NCBI GenBank assembly: GCA_021774795.1
Contig: JAJFIR010000010.1
Coordinates: forward strand, 1 to 64,000
Length of the DNA: 64,000 nt
Reading direction: 5' to 3'
Source: Emcibacteraceae bacterium
Lineage (GTDB): Bacteria > Pseudomonadota > Alphaproteobacteria > Sphingomonadales > Emcibacteraceae
The translations under genes were made by a program, and so were the position numbers. Below are positions 53,469 through 62,152 of this stretch, one piece after another. Within the stretch, counting starts at the first letter, position 1, and each line of letters begins with the position of its first letter. A model generated the notes under the pieces. That model saw only the letters and a program-made list of their open reading frames with translations. It ran no database searches and had not been told where the DNA came from.

Positions 53469-55079
53469 TTACCCTTGAGCAGCCCTTTTATCCAGTTCTT
53501 TTATGGTGAGCCACGCCCCTTCGAACGCGCCAACCATCCAGCCATTTTGTACCGTAGCAATGCCGTTACCGGAAAACAGCACGCGATTTTCACCTTTTAA
53601 GATAGTAGGTAGCTGCCTTTGACGTTTGCGGCGGGTCCAGGTTACCCAACCACCAAGATGATATTTCATCCGGTGCCAGGCCATAGTTACCGCATTACCG
53701 TTATAATGATGGTGGAAATTCCCGGGGTGGAGTTTTTCGCCAACGTTAAGGGCGAATTCAACGCGGTCTTTATTAGATAAATTGCTTAGGCGCGCTGCTT
53801 CACCGCCCCATATATAAGAACCAAGCACGACACCGGGGCCATTTGAATGAAGCTCAGATGAAGGGTAGGCAGTAATGGCATGACCCGGTGTGTCTGTCAT
53901 TGACGCGCCGCCATAGATCATATCATCCTGTTCCCAAAAACGACGATTAAATTGTAACCCTTGTTTAAAAGCAGGGGATCCTGCTGGTGCTTTTAAGGCT
54001 TTTTGGAGTTCGGGATTGAAATTATTTTCTATTTTTGAAACCACCGGAAATTGAATTGTCGATATGCAGTAATCACCCATGGCTGTCATTTCTTCGCCAG
54101 ATACAGTGTCCTTATATTTAATAGAAACGCCGTCGGTAGTTTGGCTGATATTTGTGACTTCTCTGTTTAAATGGACGGTTCCTTTTAGAAGCGTGTCATA
54201 AAGTGCATGGGCGATGCGGTCCATACCGCCAATCGGCTGGAACATAACCACTGGGTGATCTTCATTCTCAAGGTGAGCACCAACCTTCATTTTAAATAAA
54301 TCAGTTAATTTATAGATATCTGAATAAACGCCAAAATCTTCTCCTGCACCGGGGTAATCCTTCCAACCGCGAGCACGGTTTGGCCGATAGTTTAGCTCTC
54401 GGCGATTGATAAGGCCTTGAGCCTTGAGATATTCCAGAAGCATTTCACGGTCTTCCACGGATACCATGTCATCAAGTTTGCCCTGATCAGCGCATTTCGC
54501 GAGGAGTTCACCAATATGACCCTGCCTGTCGAGGTCAACGTCGGTCTGACGTAACCTTTGTCCTTTAAGGGGGCCTTCGATATTGTCGGCCAGATAGTAA
54601 GCCATGGGTGATTTATTAATTAGCGGCTCAAGTGCCACGCCGAGTTTGTGACAGTAGTGAAGAGTAGGGTGATGTTGTGCAGGAATACGCCACGGGCCAT
54701 AGTTAAAATATTGACCTGATTCAAAATTACAGGTTTGCTTATCACTGTTTACTTCCTGTATCACACTGCCTTTACGCGCCGATTGACAACGCCCACCGAT
54801 TTTATCATCAGCTTCAATTATTTGACATTCGTATCCTTTTTTCGAAAGTTCATAGGCGATGGTCATACCGGAAAGGCCGGCTCCTAGGATAATGATTTTT
54901 TTACCATGGCCATCCGTTGTTATTTTCGGTGGTGCTTTGGTGGGTTCGGTCGCACCGGCAAGGTCCCAACCTTGCATCGCAGCAAATACGGCAGTTGATC
55001 CACCAACCATCCCGATTGATTTCAAAAGTTGACGTTTACTGATTTGAATTTCACCTGGTGTGCCGTCTTTTATAATCAT
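53469..55079 (-). CDS. Tat-exported flavin monoamine oxidase family protein, copy 1
   Basis: A 536-residue FAD amine oxidase. A Tat-like leader (SKRQLLKSIGMVGGSTAVFAA, KR instead of RR) precedes the dinucleotide-binding GAGLSGMTIAYELSKKGYECQIIEADDKIGGRC. The C-terminal FAD clamp reads FSGNGIATVQNGWMVGAFEGAW. Such enzymes oxidise primary amines or amino acids to imines with O2. It is the last of three tandem copies and leads directly into a small membrane protein gene. Substrate unknown. Confidence 0.9.
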   Translation of the reverse strand: MIIKDGTPGEIQISKRQLLKSIGMVGGSTAVFAAMQGWDLAGATEPTKAPPKITTDGHGKKIIILGAGLSGMTIAYELSKKGYECQIIEADDKIGGRCQSARKGSVIQEVNSDKQTCNFESGQYFNYGPWRIPAQHHPTLHYCHKLGVALEPLINKSPMAYYLADNIEGPLKGQRLRQTDVDLDRQGHIGELLAKCADQGKLDDMVSVEDREMLLEYLKAQGLINRRELNYRPNRARGWKDYPGAGEDFGVYSDIYKLTDLFKMKVGAHLENEDHPVVMFQPIGGMDRIAHALYDTLLKGTVHLNREVTNISQTTDGVSIKYKDTVSGEEMTAMGDYCISTIQFPVVSKIENNFNPELQKALKAPAGSPAFKQGLQFNRRFWEQDDMIYGGASMTDTPGHAITAYPSSELHSNGPGVVLGSYIWGGEAARLSNLSNKDRVEFALNVGEKLHPGNFHHHYNGNAVTMAWHRMKYHLGGWVTWTRRKRQRQLPTILKGENRVLFSGNGIATVQNGWMVGAFEGAWLTIKELDKRAAQG

Positions 55080-55154
55080 TTTATGATCCTCAAATTATAC
55101 GTTCGTACAGCACATTATCTGAGTCGAATTTAAAACACCACCCTTGTGTATTAG

Positions 55155-56750
55155 TTAGATCTTGCCAACCCGTTTATCCAGTTGATCCATAGCGCGCCAG
55201 GCACTTTCGATAGCGGCAAACATCCATCCAGGATGAAACGGTGCCATTCCGTTGCCAGCAAAAATTACACGCTTTTCTCCTTCGACAAGGGCGGCCAGTT
55301 TGCGTTCCCTGTTTCTTTTTGACCAGAAAACCCAACCTGATAGATGGTATTTTTGCTTATGCCAAGCCACAGAAACAGCGTTGCCATTAAAATATTTCTT
55401 AAATTTCCCCGGATGTAATTTTTCACCAACAGATAATGCAAATTCGTGACGCTGCGCCACGCCCAGATTTCCGACACTGACAGCAGGTCCCCCTTTTGGG
55501 TAGGCCGTAAGTAAAACACCGCCTTTGTTACTATGAAACTCAGAAGAAGGGTAGCTGGTGGCTTCATGGCCGGATATATCGGTTTGTGATACACCGCCAA
55601 AAATCATTTCTTCCTGCTCCCAAAAACGTTTACTCAGTTGATGGCCAATTTTAACAGTTGGTCCCGAAGCAGGTGCTTTTAGGCCATCAATTACTTCTTG
55701 GCTAAAATCGGTTTGAATTTTATTTAAAAGCGGGAATGGAAGACAGGAAATGCAATAATCAGCCGTTAATTCGCTTAATTTATCTGTTGCAGTATCTTTT
55801 ACTGTGACGATCACACCGTCATCACTTTGGGTGATTTGCGTCACTTCTGAATTATAGCGGAATATATTTTTTGGTAACGCTTCCTGCATTGCTTTGGCAA
55901 TTCGATCCATACCGCCAACTGCCTGGAACATCAGCGGCGGATGATCCGCAGTTTCATATAACGATCCTACCTTCATTGCTAAAAGGTCTTGTAATTTATA
56001 GGGGTCAGATAGTTTGCCGAAATCCATGCCGACAGATGGGTAGTCTTCCCATCCTCTAGCGAGATTTGCACGGTAATTAAGTTCTCTTCGATTAATTAGT
56101 CCGGTTGATTTTAAGTGTTCAAGAAGTTTTTCCTGATCTTCTTTGGTTAAATGTTGCTCAAGGGCACCATCGTTGACACATTTAGCGAGAAGTTCAGAGA
56201 TATTGCCGGCACGGTCAACATCAGCATGAATTTGCTTGATTGGTTTTCCTTTGAGTGTGCCTTCCATATTTTCTGACAAATAGTAGGCTTGTGCCGCCTT
56301 ATTGATAAATGGTTCAAGCTCTACCCCCAATGTGCGGCAATAATATAATGTAGAATGATGTTCTGCCGGTATCCGCCAAGGACCCACATTTAAATACTGG
56401 TTATCTTCAAAATTACAAACCTGTGTTTCGCCGCCTTCTTCCTTAATTATTGTTCCTTTCCGTGCTGTCATACAGCGCCCGCCGGAACGATCTTGTGCTT
56501 CAATAATTGTGCAATCATAACCTTTTTTCCGCATTTCAATGGCGGTTACCATACCTGCAAGACCCGATCCTAGAATAAGGAGCTTCTTTCCGCTGCCATC
56601 CATGGTCATTTTTGGCGGCTCTTTCATAGTTGCAGCGATGCTCATATCCCAACCATTTAACGCAGTTAACATCGCGGCGGTTCCGCCAACCATTCCAACA
56701 GATTGAAGAAAATCACGCTTTGTAATGGTACTTTTGGATTGGTCGGTCAT
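55155..56750 (-). CDS. Tat-exported flavin monoamine oxidase family protein, copy 2
   Basis: A 531-residue paralogue with leader ITKRDFLQSVGMVGGTAAML, FAD motif GSGLAGMVTAIEMRKKGYDCTIIEAQDRSGGRC and C-terminal FAGNGMAPFHPGWMFAAIESAW. It shares long blocks with copies 1 and 3, for example the WRIPAEHHSTLYYCRTLGVELEPFINKAAQAYY region. A perfect TATAATGT-A-ACATTATA palindrome lies 45 bases upstream, and a terminator of copy 3 before that, so it has its own promoter. Confidence 0.9.
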   Translation of the reverse strand: MTDQSKSTITKRDFLQSVGMVGGTAAMLTALNGWDMSIAATMKEPPKMTMDGSGKKLLILGSGLAGMVTAIEMRKKGYDCTIIEAQDRSGGRCMTARKGTIIKEEGGETQVCNFEDNQYLNVGPWRIPAEHHSTLYYCRTLGVELEPFINKAAQAYYLSENMEGTLKGKPIKQIHADVDRAGNISELLAKCVNDGALEQHLTKEDQEKLLEHLKSTGLINRRELNYRANLARGWEDYPSVGMDFGKLSDPYKLQDLLAMKVGSLYETADHPPLMFQAVGGMDRIAKAMQEALPKNIFRYNSEVTQITQSDDGVIVTVKDTATDKLSELTADYCISCLPFPLLNKIQTDFSQEVIDGLKAPASGPTVKIGHQLSKRFWEQEEMIFGGVSQTDISGHEATSYPSSEFHSNKGGVLLTAYPKGGPAVSVGNLGVAQRHEFALSVGEKLHPGKFKKYFNGNAVSVAWHKQKYHLSGWVFWSKRNRERKLAALVEGEKRVIFAGNGMAPFHPGWMFAAIESAWRAMDQLDKRVGKI

Positions 56751-56795
56751 TTTATGCCCCTTTAAAATATCGCTTAATGGTATCTGTTTTATTAT

Positions 56796-56812
56796 TATAA
56801 TGTAACATTATA
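56796..56812. promoter_or_regulatory. 17-bp palindrome upstream of amine oxidase copy 2
   Basis: TATAATGT-A-ACATTATA is perfect around a single central base. A related shorter palindrome (TATAAT-AAC-ATTATA) lies at 58571-58585 in the divergent region before copy 3. They may be operators of a shared regulator or overlapping promoter boxes, since TATAAT is also the -10 consensus. Confidence 0.45.
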
Positions 56813-56825
56813 TCGAAACAGTTAT

Positions 56826-56862
56826 AAGGTAACAATAAAAAATACAAGGTAATAATAAAAAA
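56826..56862. repeat. Two tandem copies of a 20-bp AT-rich unit
   Basis: AAGGTAACAATAAAAAA (56826-56842) and AAGGTAATAATAAAAAA (56846-56862) differ at one base with a 20-bp period. They lie between the palindrome and the terminator. Too AT-rich and too few copies to be a CRISPR array. Confidence 0.5.
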
Positions 56863-56892
56863 AATCCCCGATCATTTCTAATCGAGGATTTT
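56857..56892 (-). terminator. Intrinsic terminator after amine oxidase copy 3
   Basis: Arms 56861-56872 and 56881-56892 form a 12-position stem with an 8-nt loop; the one imperfect position is G-U on the minus strand. The A8 run 56857-56864 gives the U-tract. It lies 20 bases past the copy 3 stop on the minus strand. Confidence 0.85.
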
Positions 56893-56912
56893 AATTATCT
56901 ATCTAAGCGTAT

Positions 56913-58499
56913 TTAGCTCATGGCGACGCGCTTATCGAGTTCTGCGATTGTAATCCACGCGCCTTCAATCGCCCCGGCCATCCAACCTGCAAGACGCGGT
57001 GAGATACAGTCGCCGGCAAAAAGAACGCGGTTTTCACCCTTAAGGATAGTTGGCAGCTTTTTAACGCTGTCCCCACGCCAGCTTGACCAGCCGGACTTAT
57101 TATATTTTTCGTCCTGCCAAATTACGCCGGCGGCTTTGCCGTTAAAGTTCTCTCGGTATTGACCAGGATGAATATTTTCACCGGTGGAAAGGGCATATTC
57201 AATTTTTTCGTTCATGTTCATTTTGCTGAAATTGTTTGAATTTCCGCCAAATAGATATGACGCAAGAATCACGCCGCCATTTGTGCCGTGAAGATCGGCG
57301 GACGGATAGGCAATTGTTCCAGCCATGCTGGTTGATGAAACACCACCATAAATCATGTCTTCTACTTCCCAGAAGCGGTTTTTCATTTGTAGACCGAATT
57401 TAGCCACCTCGCTTGGTGCCGGGGCATTCATTGCTTCGATAATAGCGGGGCTAAAATCATTTTCAATGTTTGTTACGACCGCATACGGGATGGTTGAAAT
57501 TAAATAATCGCCCGTCGTCGTCATTTCCGCACCGCTCATTGTATCTTTATAATTAATGGAGACACCATTTTCAGTTTGTGAAATTTTTGTTACTTCCTTA
57601 TTGAGCTTTATTAAACCTTTTGGCAGTGCATCACGAAGGGCAAAAGAAATATGGTCCATACCGCCTTTTGCCTGGAACATACAAGTTGGGTGGTCTGATG
57701 TAAGTTCACGCGCTTCCATTTGCAAATTAAGAAGATCGCTGAAGTTATATGGTTCAGACAGCGTGCCGAAATTGGGGCCGCCGCCTTTATAAGTCGAAAA
57801 GCCGCGGACTTGATTTGCCTGATACTCAAATGTTTCTCTGTTAATTAATCCCATTCCTTTTAGATAAGTCAGTAATTTTTCAACGTCTTCCGGTGAAAGC
57901 TTGTCGTCAAGTGCGCCGCCGGAAGCACATTTGGCAAGAAGTTCAGCAACGTTACCCTTACGGTCAGCTTCCATGTGAATACGGCGAATCCGTGTATTAT
58001 TTAGCGGTCCTTCTATATTGTTTGCGTAAACGTAGCTTTGCGAGCTGTGGTTAAGCATTACTTCAAGCTCAACACCAAGAGTGCGGCAATAATGCAGTGT
58101 TGAATGATGCTGTCCCGGAATACGCCATGCACCGTGATTGAGATATTGTCCGTGGTCAAAATCACATGTGTGTGTGGTGCCGTCTGCGTGGGTTATTTTG
58201 GTCCCCCTACGCGAACAACTGGTACGCCCACCGGCGAAATCGCGTGCTTCGAGAAGTTCTACTTCGTATCCTTTTTTACCAAGTTCAAGCGCGGAAACCA
58301 TACCGGCAAGACCCGCCCCAAGGATGACGATTTTTTTCCCGTTACCGTTAGCGTTCAGTGCTGGTGGCACTTTCATATCTGATGCCAGACTTTGCTCAAA
58401 ACCGCTTAGCGCGGTCATTACGGCGGCTGATCCGCCTATCATTCCAAGCGTTTGAAGAAAATCTCGTTTCGTGATGGGGTTATTAGTTTGTTCAGTCAT
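56913..58499 (-). CDS. Tat-exported flavin monoamine oxidase family protein, copy 3
   Basis: A 528-residue paralogue: leader ITKRDFLQTLGMIGGSAAVM, FAD motif GAGLAGMVSALELGKKGYEVELLEARDFAGGRTSC, C-terminal FAGDCISPRLAGWMAGAIEGAW. Copies 2 and 3 are closer to each other than to copy 1. It ends at its own terminator (56857-56892). The leader has KR, not RR, in all three copies, so Tat dependence should be checked. Divergent from the two M19 genes. Confidence 0.9.
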   Translation of the reverse strand: MTEQTNNPITKRDFLQTLGMIGGSAAVMTALSGFEQSLASDMKVPPALNANGNGKKIVILGAGLAGMVSALELGKKGYEVELLEARDFAGGRTSCSRRGTKITHADGTTHTCDFDHGQYLNHGAWRIPGQHHSTLHYCRTLGVELEVMLNHSSQSYVYANNIEGPLNNTRIRRIHMEADRKGNVAELLAKCASGGALDDKLSPEDVEKLLTYLKGMGLINRETFEYQANQVRGFSTYKGGGPNFGTLSEPYNFSDLLNLQMEARELTSDHPTCMFQAKGGMDHISFALRDALPKGLIKLNKEVTKISQTENGVSINYKDTMSGAEMTTTGDYLISTIPYAVVTNIENDFSPAIIEAMNAPAPSEVAKFGLQMKNRFWEVEDMIYGGVSSTSMAGTIAYPSADLHGTNGGVILASYLFGGNSNNFSKMNMNEKIEYALSTGENIHPGQYRENFNGKAAGVIWQDEKYNKSGWSSWRGDSVKKLPTILKGENRVLFAGDCISPRLAGWMAGAIEGAWITIAELDKRVAMS

Positions 58500-58570
58500 T
58501 TGTCATGCTCCATATTCATTATACTTTGTCTGAAGACCCGCTTTATTATTATTCATTTCAGATTAGGTTA

Positions 58571-58585
58571 TATAATAACATTATA
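58571..58585. promoter_or_regulatory. Inverted repeat between amine oxidase and M19 genes
   Basis: TATAAT (58571-58576) and ATTATA (58580-58585) are separated by AAC. It lies in the 187-bp divergent region and resembles the palindrome at 56796-56812. Confidence 0.35.
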
Positions 58586-58686
58586 GATGTGGTGCCTGTC
58601 AAATTATAAATGAAATTTGACTTGCTAAGGCCGCTAATCGTCTGATACGGTTTTGCCAACATAAAATATAAAATTGGGAGAATAAA

Positions 58687-59760
58687 ATGATCGACAGACG
58701 ACAATTTCTTGCCGGTGCTGCGGCAATGCCATTGACGGCAGGCCTTCCAAATGTTTCATATGGGGAAGCAACAGGAAACCCCTGGAACGGGAAGAGCTTA
58801 ATCTTTGACGCTATGGGGGAACTTCGCGATATATATGATAACAGTCTGGTGGAAGAAATGCTTGCGTCAGGTATCCGTGCGATCTGCATTACTTTATGCG
58901 ACCCAAAGGTTCAGGAACAGGAAGCCTATGACCTGACCATGGAATGGGTGCTTAAATATGATGAATTTCTGGATCGAAAAAGCCAATACTATATGCGCAC
59001 TACCACAGTGAAGGATATCGCCAAAGCGAGAGAGCAGGGGAAGATGGCGGTTTTTTACCTTACACAAAATTCCACTCACTTTCGCCGCAACCTGGAAAAT
59101 GTCGATATATTTTATAACTTGGGGCTGCGATCTTCTCAAATCACCTATAATCATCAAAATTGGGCTGGTGCAGGGTGCGAAGAAATAAACGGTTCGGGTC
59201 TTACTCTTTTTGGTCATGAACTCGTTGAAAAAATGAATAATATAGGAATGCTTGTTGATGCGAGCCACTCCAACGAAGCGACAACCCTTGATACCATTAA
59301 CGCATCAAAGGAACCGATCATAATTTCTCATACCTGCTGTAAAGACCTTAACGATCATCCGCGTAATGTACCGGACAGAATTTTGCGGCGGCTTGCGGAA
59401 AAGGGCGGTCTTGTGGGTATTACGCAAATGCGTCCATTTGTAACAATGGACCAGAACGTTGAAAAATATTTTGATCATATTATGCATGCTATTGATGTTT
59501 GCGGTATGGATCATGTTTGTATCGGGTCAGACCGCGATCATCGGCGCCTTACCATGTCGGAAGAATATATTGCGGAACTTATAGCGGAAGAAGGTCATAT
59601 TGATCCTGCCGAATATCCGCTTTATTTTGAAGACCTTAACGGTCCGCGCCGCATGGAAGTTATTTGGGACGGCCTTAAAAATCGCGGTCTTTCCGAAGGT
59701 CAGCTTGAAAAAGTTATGGGTCAGAATGTTTATGATCTTTACGAAAAAATTATTGGATAA
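58687..59760 (+). CDS. Tat-exported M19 (membrane dipeptidase)-family protein, non-canonical, copy 1
   Basis: A 357-residue TIM-barrel with a Tat signal (MIDRRQFLAGAAAMPLTAG). M19 enzymes hydrolyse dipeptides with two zinc ions. Retained: His in VDASHSN, His in ISHTCC and Asp in GSDRDH. The HxD motif at the start of the barrel is replaced by FDAMGELRD and the bridging Glu position by Gln in YLTQNSTHF, judged by eye against human renal dipeptidase. So the metal site is probably altered. Substrate unknown. Confidence 0.85.
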   Translation: MIDRRQFLAGAAAMPLTAGLPNVSYGEATGNPWNGKSLIFDAMGELRDIYDNSLVEEMLASGIRAICITLCDPKVQEQEAYDLTMEWVLKYDEFLDRKSQYYMRTTTVKDIAKAREQGKMAVFYLTQNSTHFRRNLENVDIFYNLGLRSSQITYNHQNWAGAGCEEINGSGLTLFGHELVEKMNNIGMLVDASHSNEATTLDTINASKEPIIISHTCCKDLNDHPRNVPDRILRRLAEKGGLVGITQMRPFVTMDQNVEKYFDHIMHAIDVCGMDHVCIGSDRDHRRLTMSEEYIAELIAEEGHIDPAEYPLYFEDLNGPRRMEVIWDGLKNRGLSEGQLEKVMGQNVYDLYEKIIG

Positions 59761-59763
59761 ATT

Positions 59764-60885
59764 ATGGATAGAAGAGAATTTTTAATTGGTGCGTCTGCGC
59801 TTCCTATCATGGCTGCAATGAGCGGCGAGGCGTTTGCACAAAGTAATGATCCTGATTTTACGCCGGCTCTTGTTGGTAAGCCGTGGGATCCAAACCGAAA
59901 TGCCCTTGTGATTGATGCTATGGGGGAAATTCGCGATACTTATACCGATGAACTGATTGAAGAAATGCTTGCTGCCGGGATGAGAGCCATTACGGTAACC
60001 TGTGGTAACCCCCGTCAGGATAATATGTCGGTTGAGGAAGGGTTCCAGTCGGCCCTTGAAGAGATGATCTGGTTTGATAATCACATTAAGGAAAAGTCGA
60101 AATATTATCTGAAGGCAACCACATCAACGGATATTGATATCGCGCGAGCGCAAGGCAAAATGGCGATTTTTTATCTCACGCAGAATTCCGATCATTTTAT
60201 GCGTGATCTGGATAATGTTGATGCGTTTTATGGCGTCGGGCAGCGCTCATGTCAGCTTACTTATAATTACCAGAATTATACGGGCTCGGGCTGTATGGAA
60301 CGACATGGTTCCGGGATTACTGATTTTGGCGCTCGGTTGATTGAAAAGCTTAACGATGTGGGCATGATGATCGATTTAAGCCACGCTAACGTGCAAACCA
60401 CGATGGATGCTGCTGAAATCTCAAAAAGGCCAATTCATATTTCCCATACGACTTGTGCCGACGTGAACGCGAACCCACGCGCTATGCCGGACGTCGCGCT
60501 TAAAAGTGTTGCGGATAAAGGTGGTTTCGTGGGGATAACTCAAATGCGTACCTTTATGACGTTGAAGCGATACGGAATGGTTGAGCTTTATTTTGATCAT
60601 GTTATGCACGCGGTAAATGTGGCGGGTATTGACCATGTGGGGATTGGGTCAGACCGCGATCATCGCAGGCTTGTTGTTACCGATGAATATTTGGCCGAAA
60701 TGCAGCGCGAGCAGGGCGAACGTTTTGATGTGCGCCGCGTGCCACTTTATTTTGAAGAGCTTAACAGTCCTCGCCGTATGGAAGTCATTTGGGACAAGCT
60801 TGTCGAACGGGGACTTTCGGAAGATGACGTTGAAAAAATCACCGGACTTAATGTTTATAATTATTATAAAGAAATATTGGGGTAG
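59764..60885 (+). CDS. Tat-exported M19 (membrane dipeptidase)-family protein, non-canonical, copy 2
   Basis: A 373-residue paralogue 3 bases downstream, with Tat signal (MDRREFLIGASALPIMAAM). Same features as copy 1: IDAMGEIRD and YLTQNSDHF in place of the canonical ligands, but DLSHAN, ISHTTC and GIGSDRDHRRL kept, followed by YFEELNSPRRMEVIWDKL. The two form one operon with DsrE and DUF1579-like genes possibly following. Altered metal site shared by both copies argues for a conserved family rather than a mutation. Confidence 0.85.
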   Translation: MDRREFLIGASALPIMAAMSGEAFAQSNDPDFTPALVGKPWDPNRNALVIDAMGEIRDTYTDELIEEMLAAGMRAITVTCGNPRQDNMSVEEGFQSALEEMIWFDNHIKEKSKYYLKATTSTDIDIARAQGKMAIFYLTQNSDHFMRDLDNVDAFYGVGQRSCQLTYNYQNYTGSGCMERHGSGITDFGARLIEKLNDVGMMIDLSHANVQTTMDAAEISKRPIHISHTTCADVNANPRAMPDVALKSVADKGGFVGITQMRTFMTLKRYGMVELYFDHVMHAVNVAGIDHVGIGSDRDHRRLVVTDEYLAEMQREQGERFDVRRVPLYFEELNSPRRMEVIWDKLVERGLSEDDVEKITGLNVYNYYKEILG

Positions 60886-60965
60886 GGTGACGGAGATTAT
60901 TCTATATTATGAAGTCAGATAAACTGACATAAACAAACGCAAATTTTTAGAACGAGAAAAATTTA

Positions 60966-61514
60966 ATGATGAAAATTTTATACAACTTTATTGCCGTATT
61001 TTGTATTACAGCAGTTCCAGTCTTATCGCTAGCGCAAGAAAATCCTTATCACAGTGGGCCAGTGTTTGATTTTGTCGAAACAGCACGCGTTAATACCGAT
61101 ATGCAGGTACCCAAGGATACTGTGCTTAAAGTGGTTTTTGATACTTATAAAGGTGCAGAATCCGGTAAAGTGAATGGTACTTTTCTTAGTGCCGCCAAAT
61201 TTATTAACATGCATGTGGATGCTGGTCACCCGAAGGAAAATATAAAAGTGGCTGTTGTTGTTCACGGCACAACGTCGCTCGACGTGACACAGGATTTTTA
61301 TTACGGTGAAAAACATAATGGTGCAAAAAACGCCAATATTCCGGTGATAGAAACGCTGTTGCATGAAGGAGTCGAATTTTATATTTGCGGGCAATCGGCG
61401 AAGTTTCGCGGTGTTACTCGGGAAAATATACTTCCGGGTGTAAAGTTTTCGCTATCAGCGATGACGGCACACGCTATGTTACAAAAAGACGGTTACGCGA
61501 TTATCCCTTGGTAG
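60966..61514 (+). CDS. Periplasmic DsrE-family protein
   Basis: A 182-residue protein with signal peptide (MKILYNFIAVFCITAVPVLSLAQ) and a DsrE/F-like fold: VLKVVFDTYKGAESGKVNGTFLSAAKFINMHVDAGHPKENIKVAVVVHG. The single conserved Cys lies in EFYICGQSA, the usual sulfur-relay position. DsrE proteins handle sulfur transfer, but exported members are of unknown function. Follows the M19 pair on the same strand by 80 bases and is in line with the next gene. Confidence 0.88.
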   Translation: MMKILYNFIAVFCITAVPVLSLAQENPYHSGPVFDFVETARVNTDMQVPKDTVLKVVFDTYKGAESGKVNGTFLSAAKFINMHVDAGHPKENIKVAVVVHGTTSLDVTQDFYYGEKHNGAKNANIPVIETLLHEGVEFYICGQSAKFRGVTRENILPGVKFSLSAMTAHAMLQKDGYAIIPW

Positions 61515-61527
61515 TGAAGGACTTTTT

Positions 61528-62085
61528 ATGAAAAATATTTTATCCCTATTTCTAAGCTTAAGTTTGTCATTCAGCATATTGGCAAGCGCGAGTGCTGAGG
61601 ATCTATCGTCGGTGACAATGGAAAAAGCGGATGGGTGCTTAGTTGGGCCGGTTGAACAATTCGGACGTTATATTGGCAACTGGAAAATACAGGATTGGCA
61701 ACTTTCGCAGGACGGTGAAACCTGGACCGAAGAGAAGGGTGCTAAATGGAATTTTATGTGCGTGGGTGATGGTATTGCCGTACAAGATTTTTGGATGCCC
61801 AATGACGGCGGTGTAGGCACTAATCTTCGGATTTATAACGCGGATACTTCCAGTTGGGACATTGCCTGGACCAGTACGGGTGCTCCCGGACTATCACATA
61901 TTAGTGCCATTGAAGATGAGGCGGGGAACATCGTTATGCACTATGTATCGCCCAAACAAAACCCATCGCGGCGGATAACTTTTTTCCCGCCGACTCATGA
62001 TGGATGGGACTGGCAACTTGAAATGTCATTTGATGATGAGAAATCCTGGAGTGTCGTCTATAAAATAAAGGCAACTAGGGAATAA
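61528..62085 (+). CDS. Exported DUF1579/lipocalin-like protein
   Basis: A 185-residue protein with signal peptide (MKNILSLFLSLSLSFSILASASAED). The mature part has FGRYIGNWKIQDWQLSQDGETWTEEKGAKWNFMCVGDGIAVQDFWMP and then alternating beta strands, like the DUF1579 single-domain barrel. Function unknown. 13 bases after the DsrE gene, so operonic. Confidence 0.72.
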   Translation: MKNILSLFLSLSLSFSILASASAEDLSSVTMEKADGCLVGPVEQFGRYIGNWKIQDWQLSQDGETWTEEKGAKWNFMCVGDGIAVQDFWMPNDGGVGTNLRIYNADTSSWDIAWTSTGAPGLSHISAIEDEAGNIVMHYVSPKQNPSRRITFFPPTHDGWDWQLEMSFDDEKSWSVVYKIKATRE

Positions 62086-62103
62086 TCGGTAACCTGTTGG
62101 TAA

Positions 62104-62144
62104 AACGATCAATAGGCATTAAATGAATGAGCCTACTGATCGTT
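62104..62144. terminator. Hairpin terminator between convergent genes
   Basis: Left arm AACGATCA-a-TAGGC (62104-62117) pairs with GCCTA-c-TGATCGTT (62131-62144): 13 bp plus one A-C mismatch, which on the minus strand would be G-U. The loop is 13 nt and AT-rich sequence follows on both sides. It could serve both genes. Confidence 0.7.
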
Positions 62145-62152
62145 AAATTAAA

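Noticed and set aside
56826-56862. Possible CRISPR-like repeat
   Set aside because: Only two AT-rich units with no spacers and no cas genes in the window.
58104-58455. Plus-strand open frames opposite the FAD-binding region of amine oxidase copy 3
   Set aside because: They overlay the highly conserved GxGxxG region of a real gene, so they are codon shadows.
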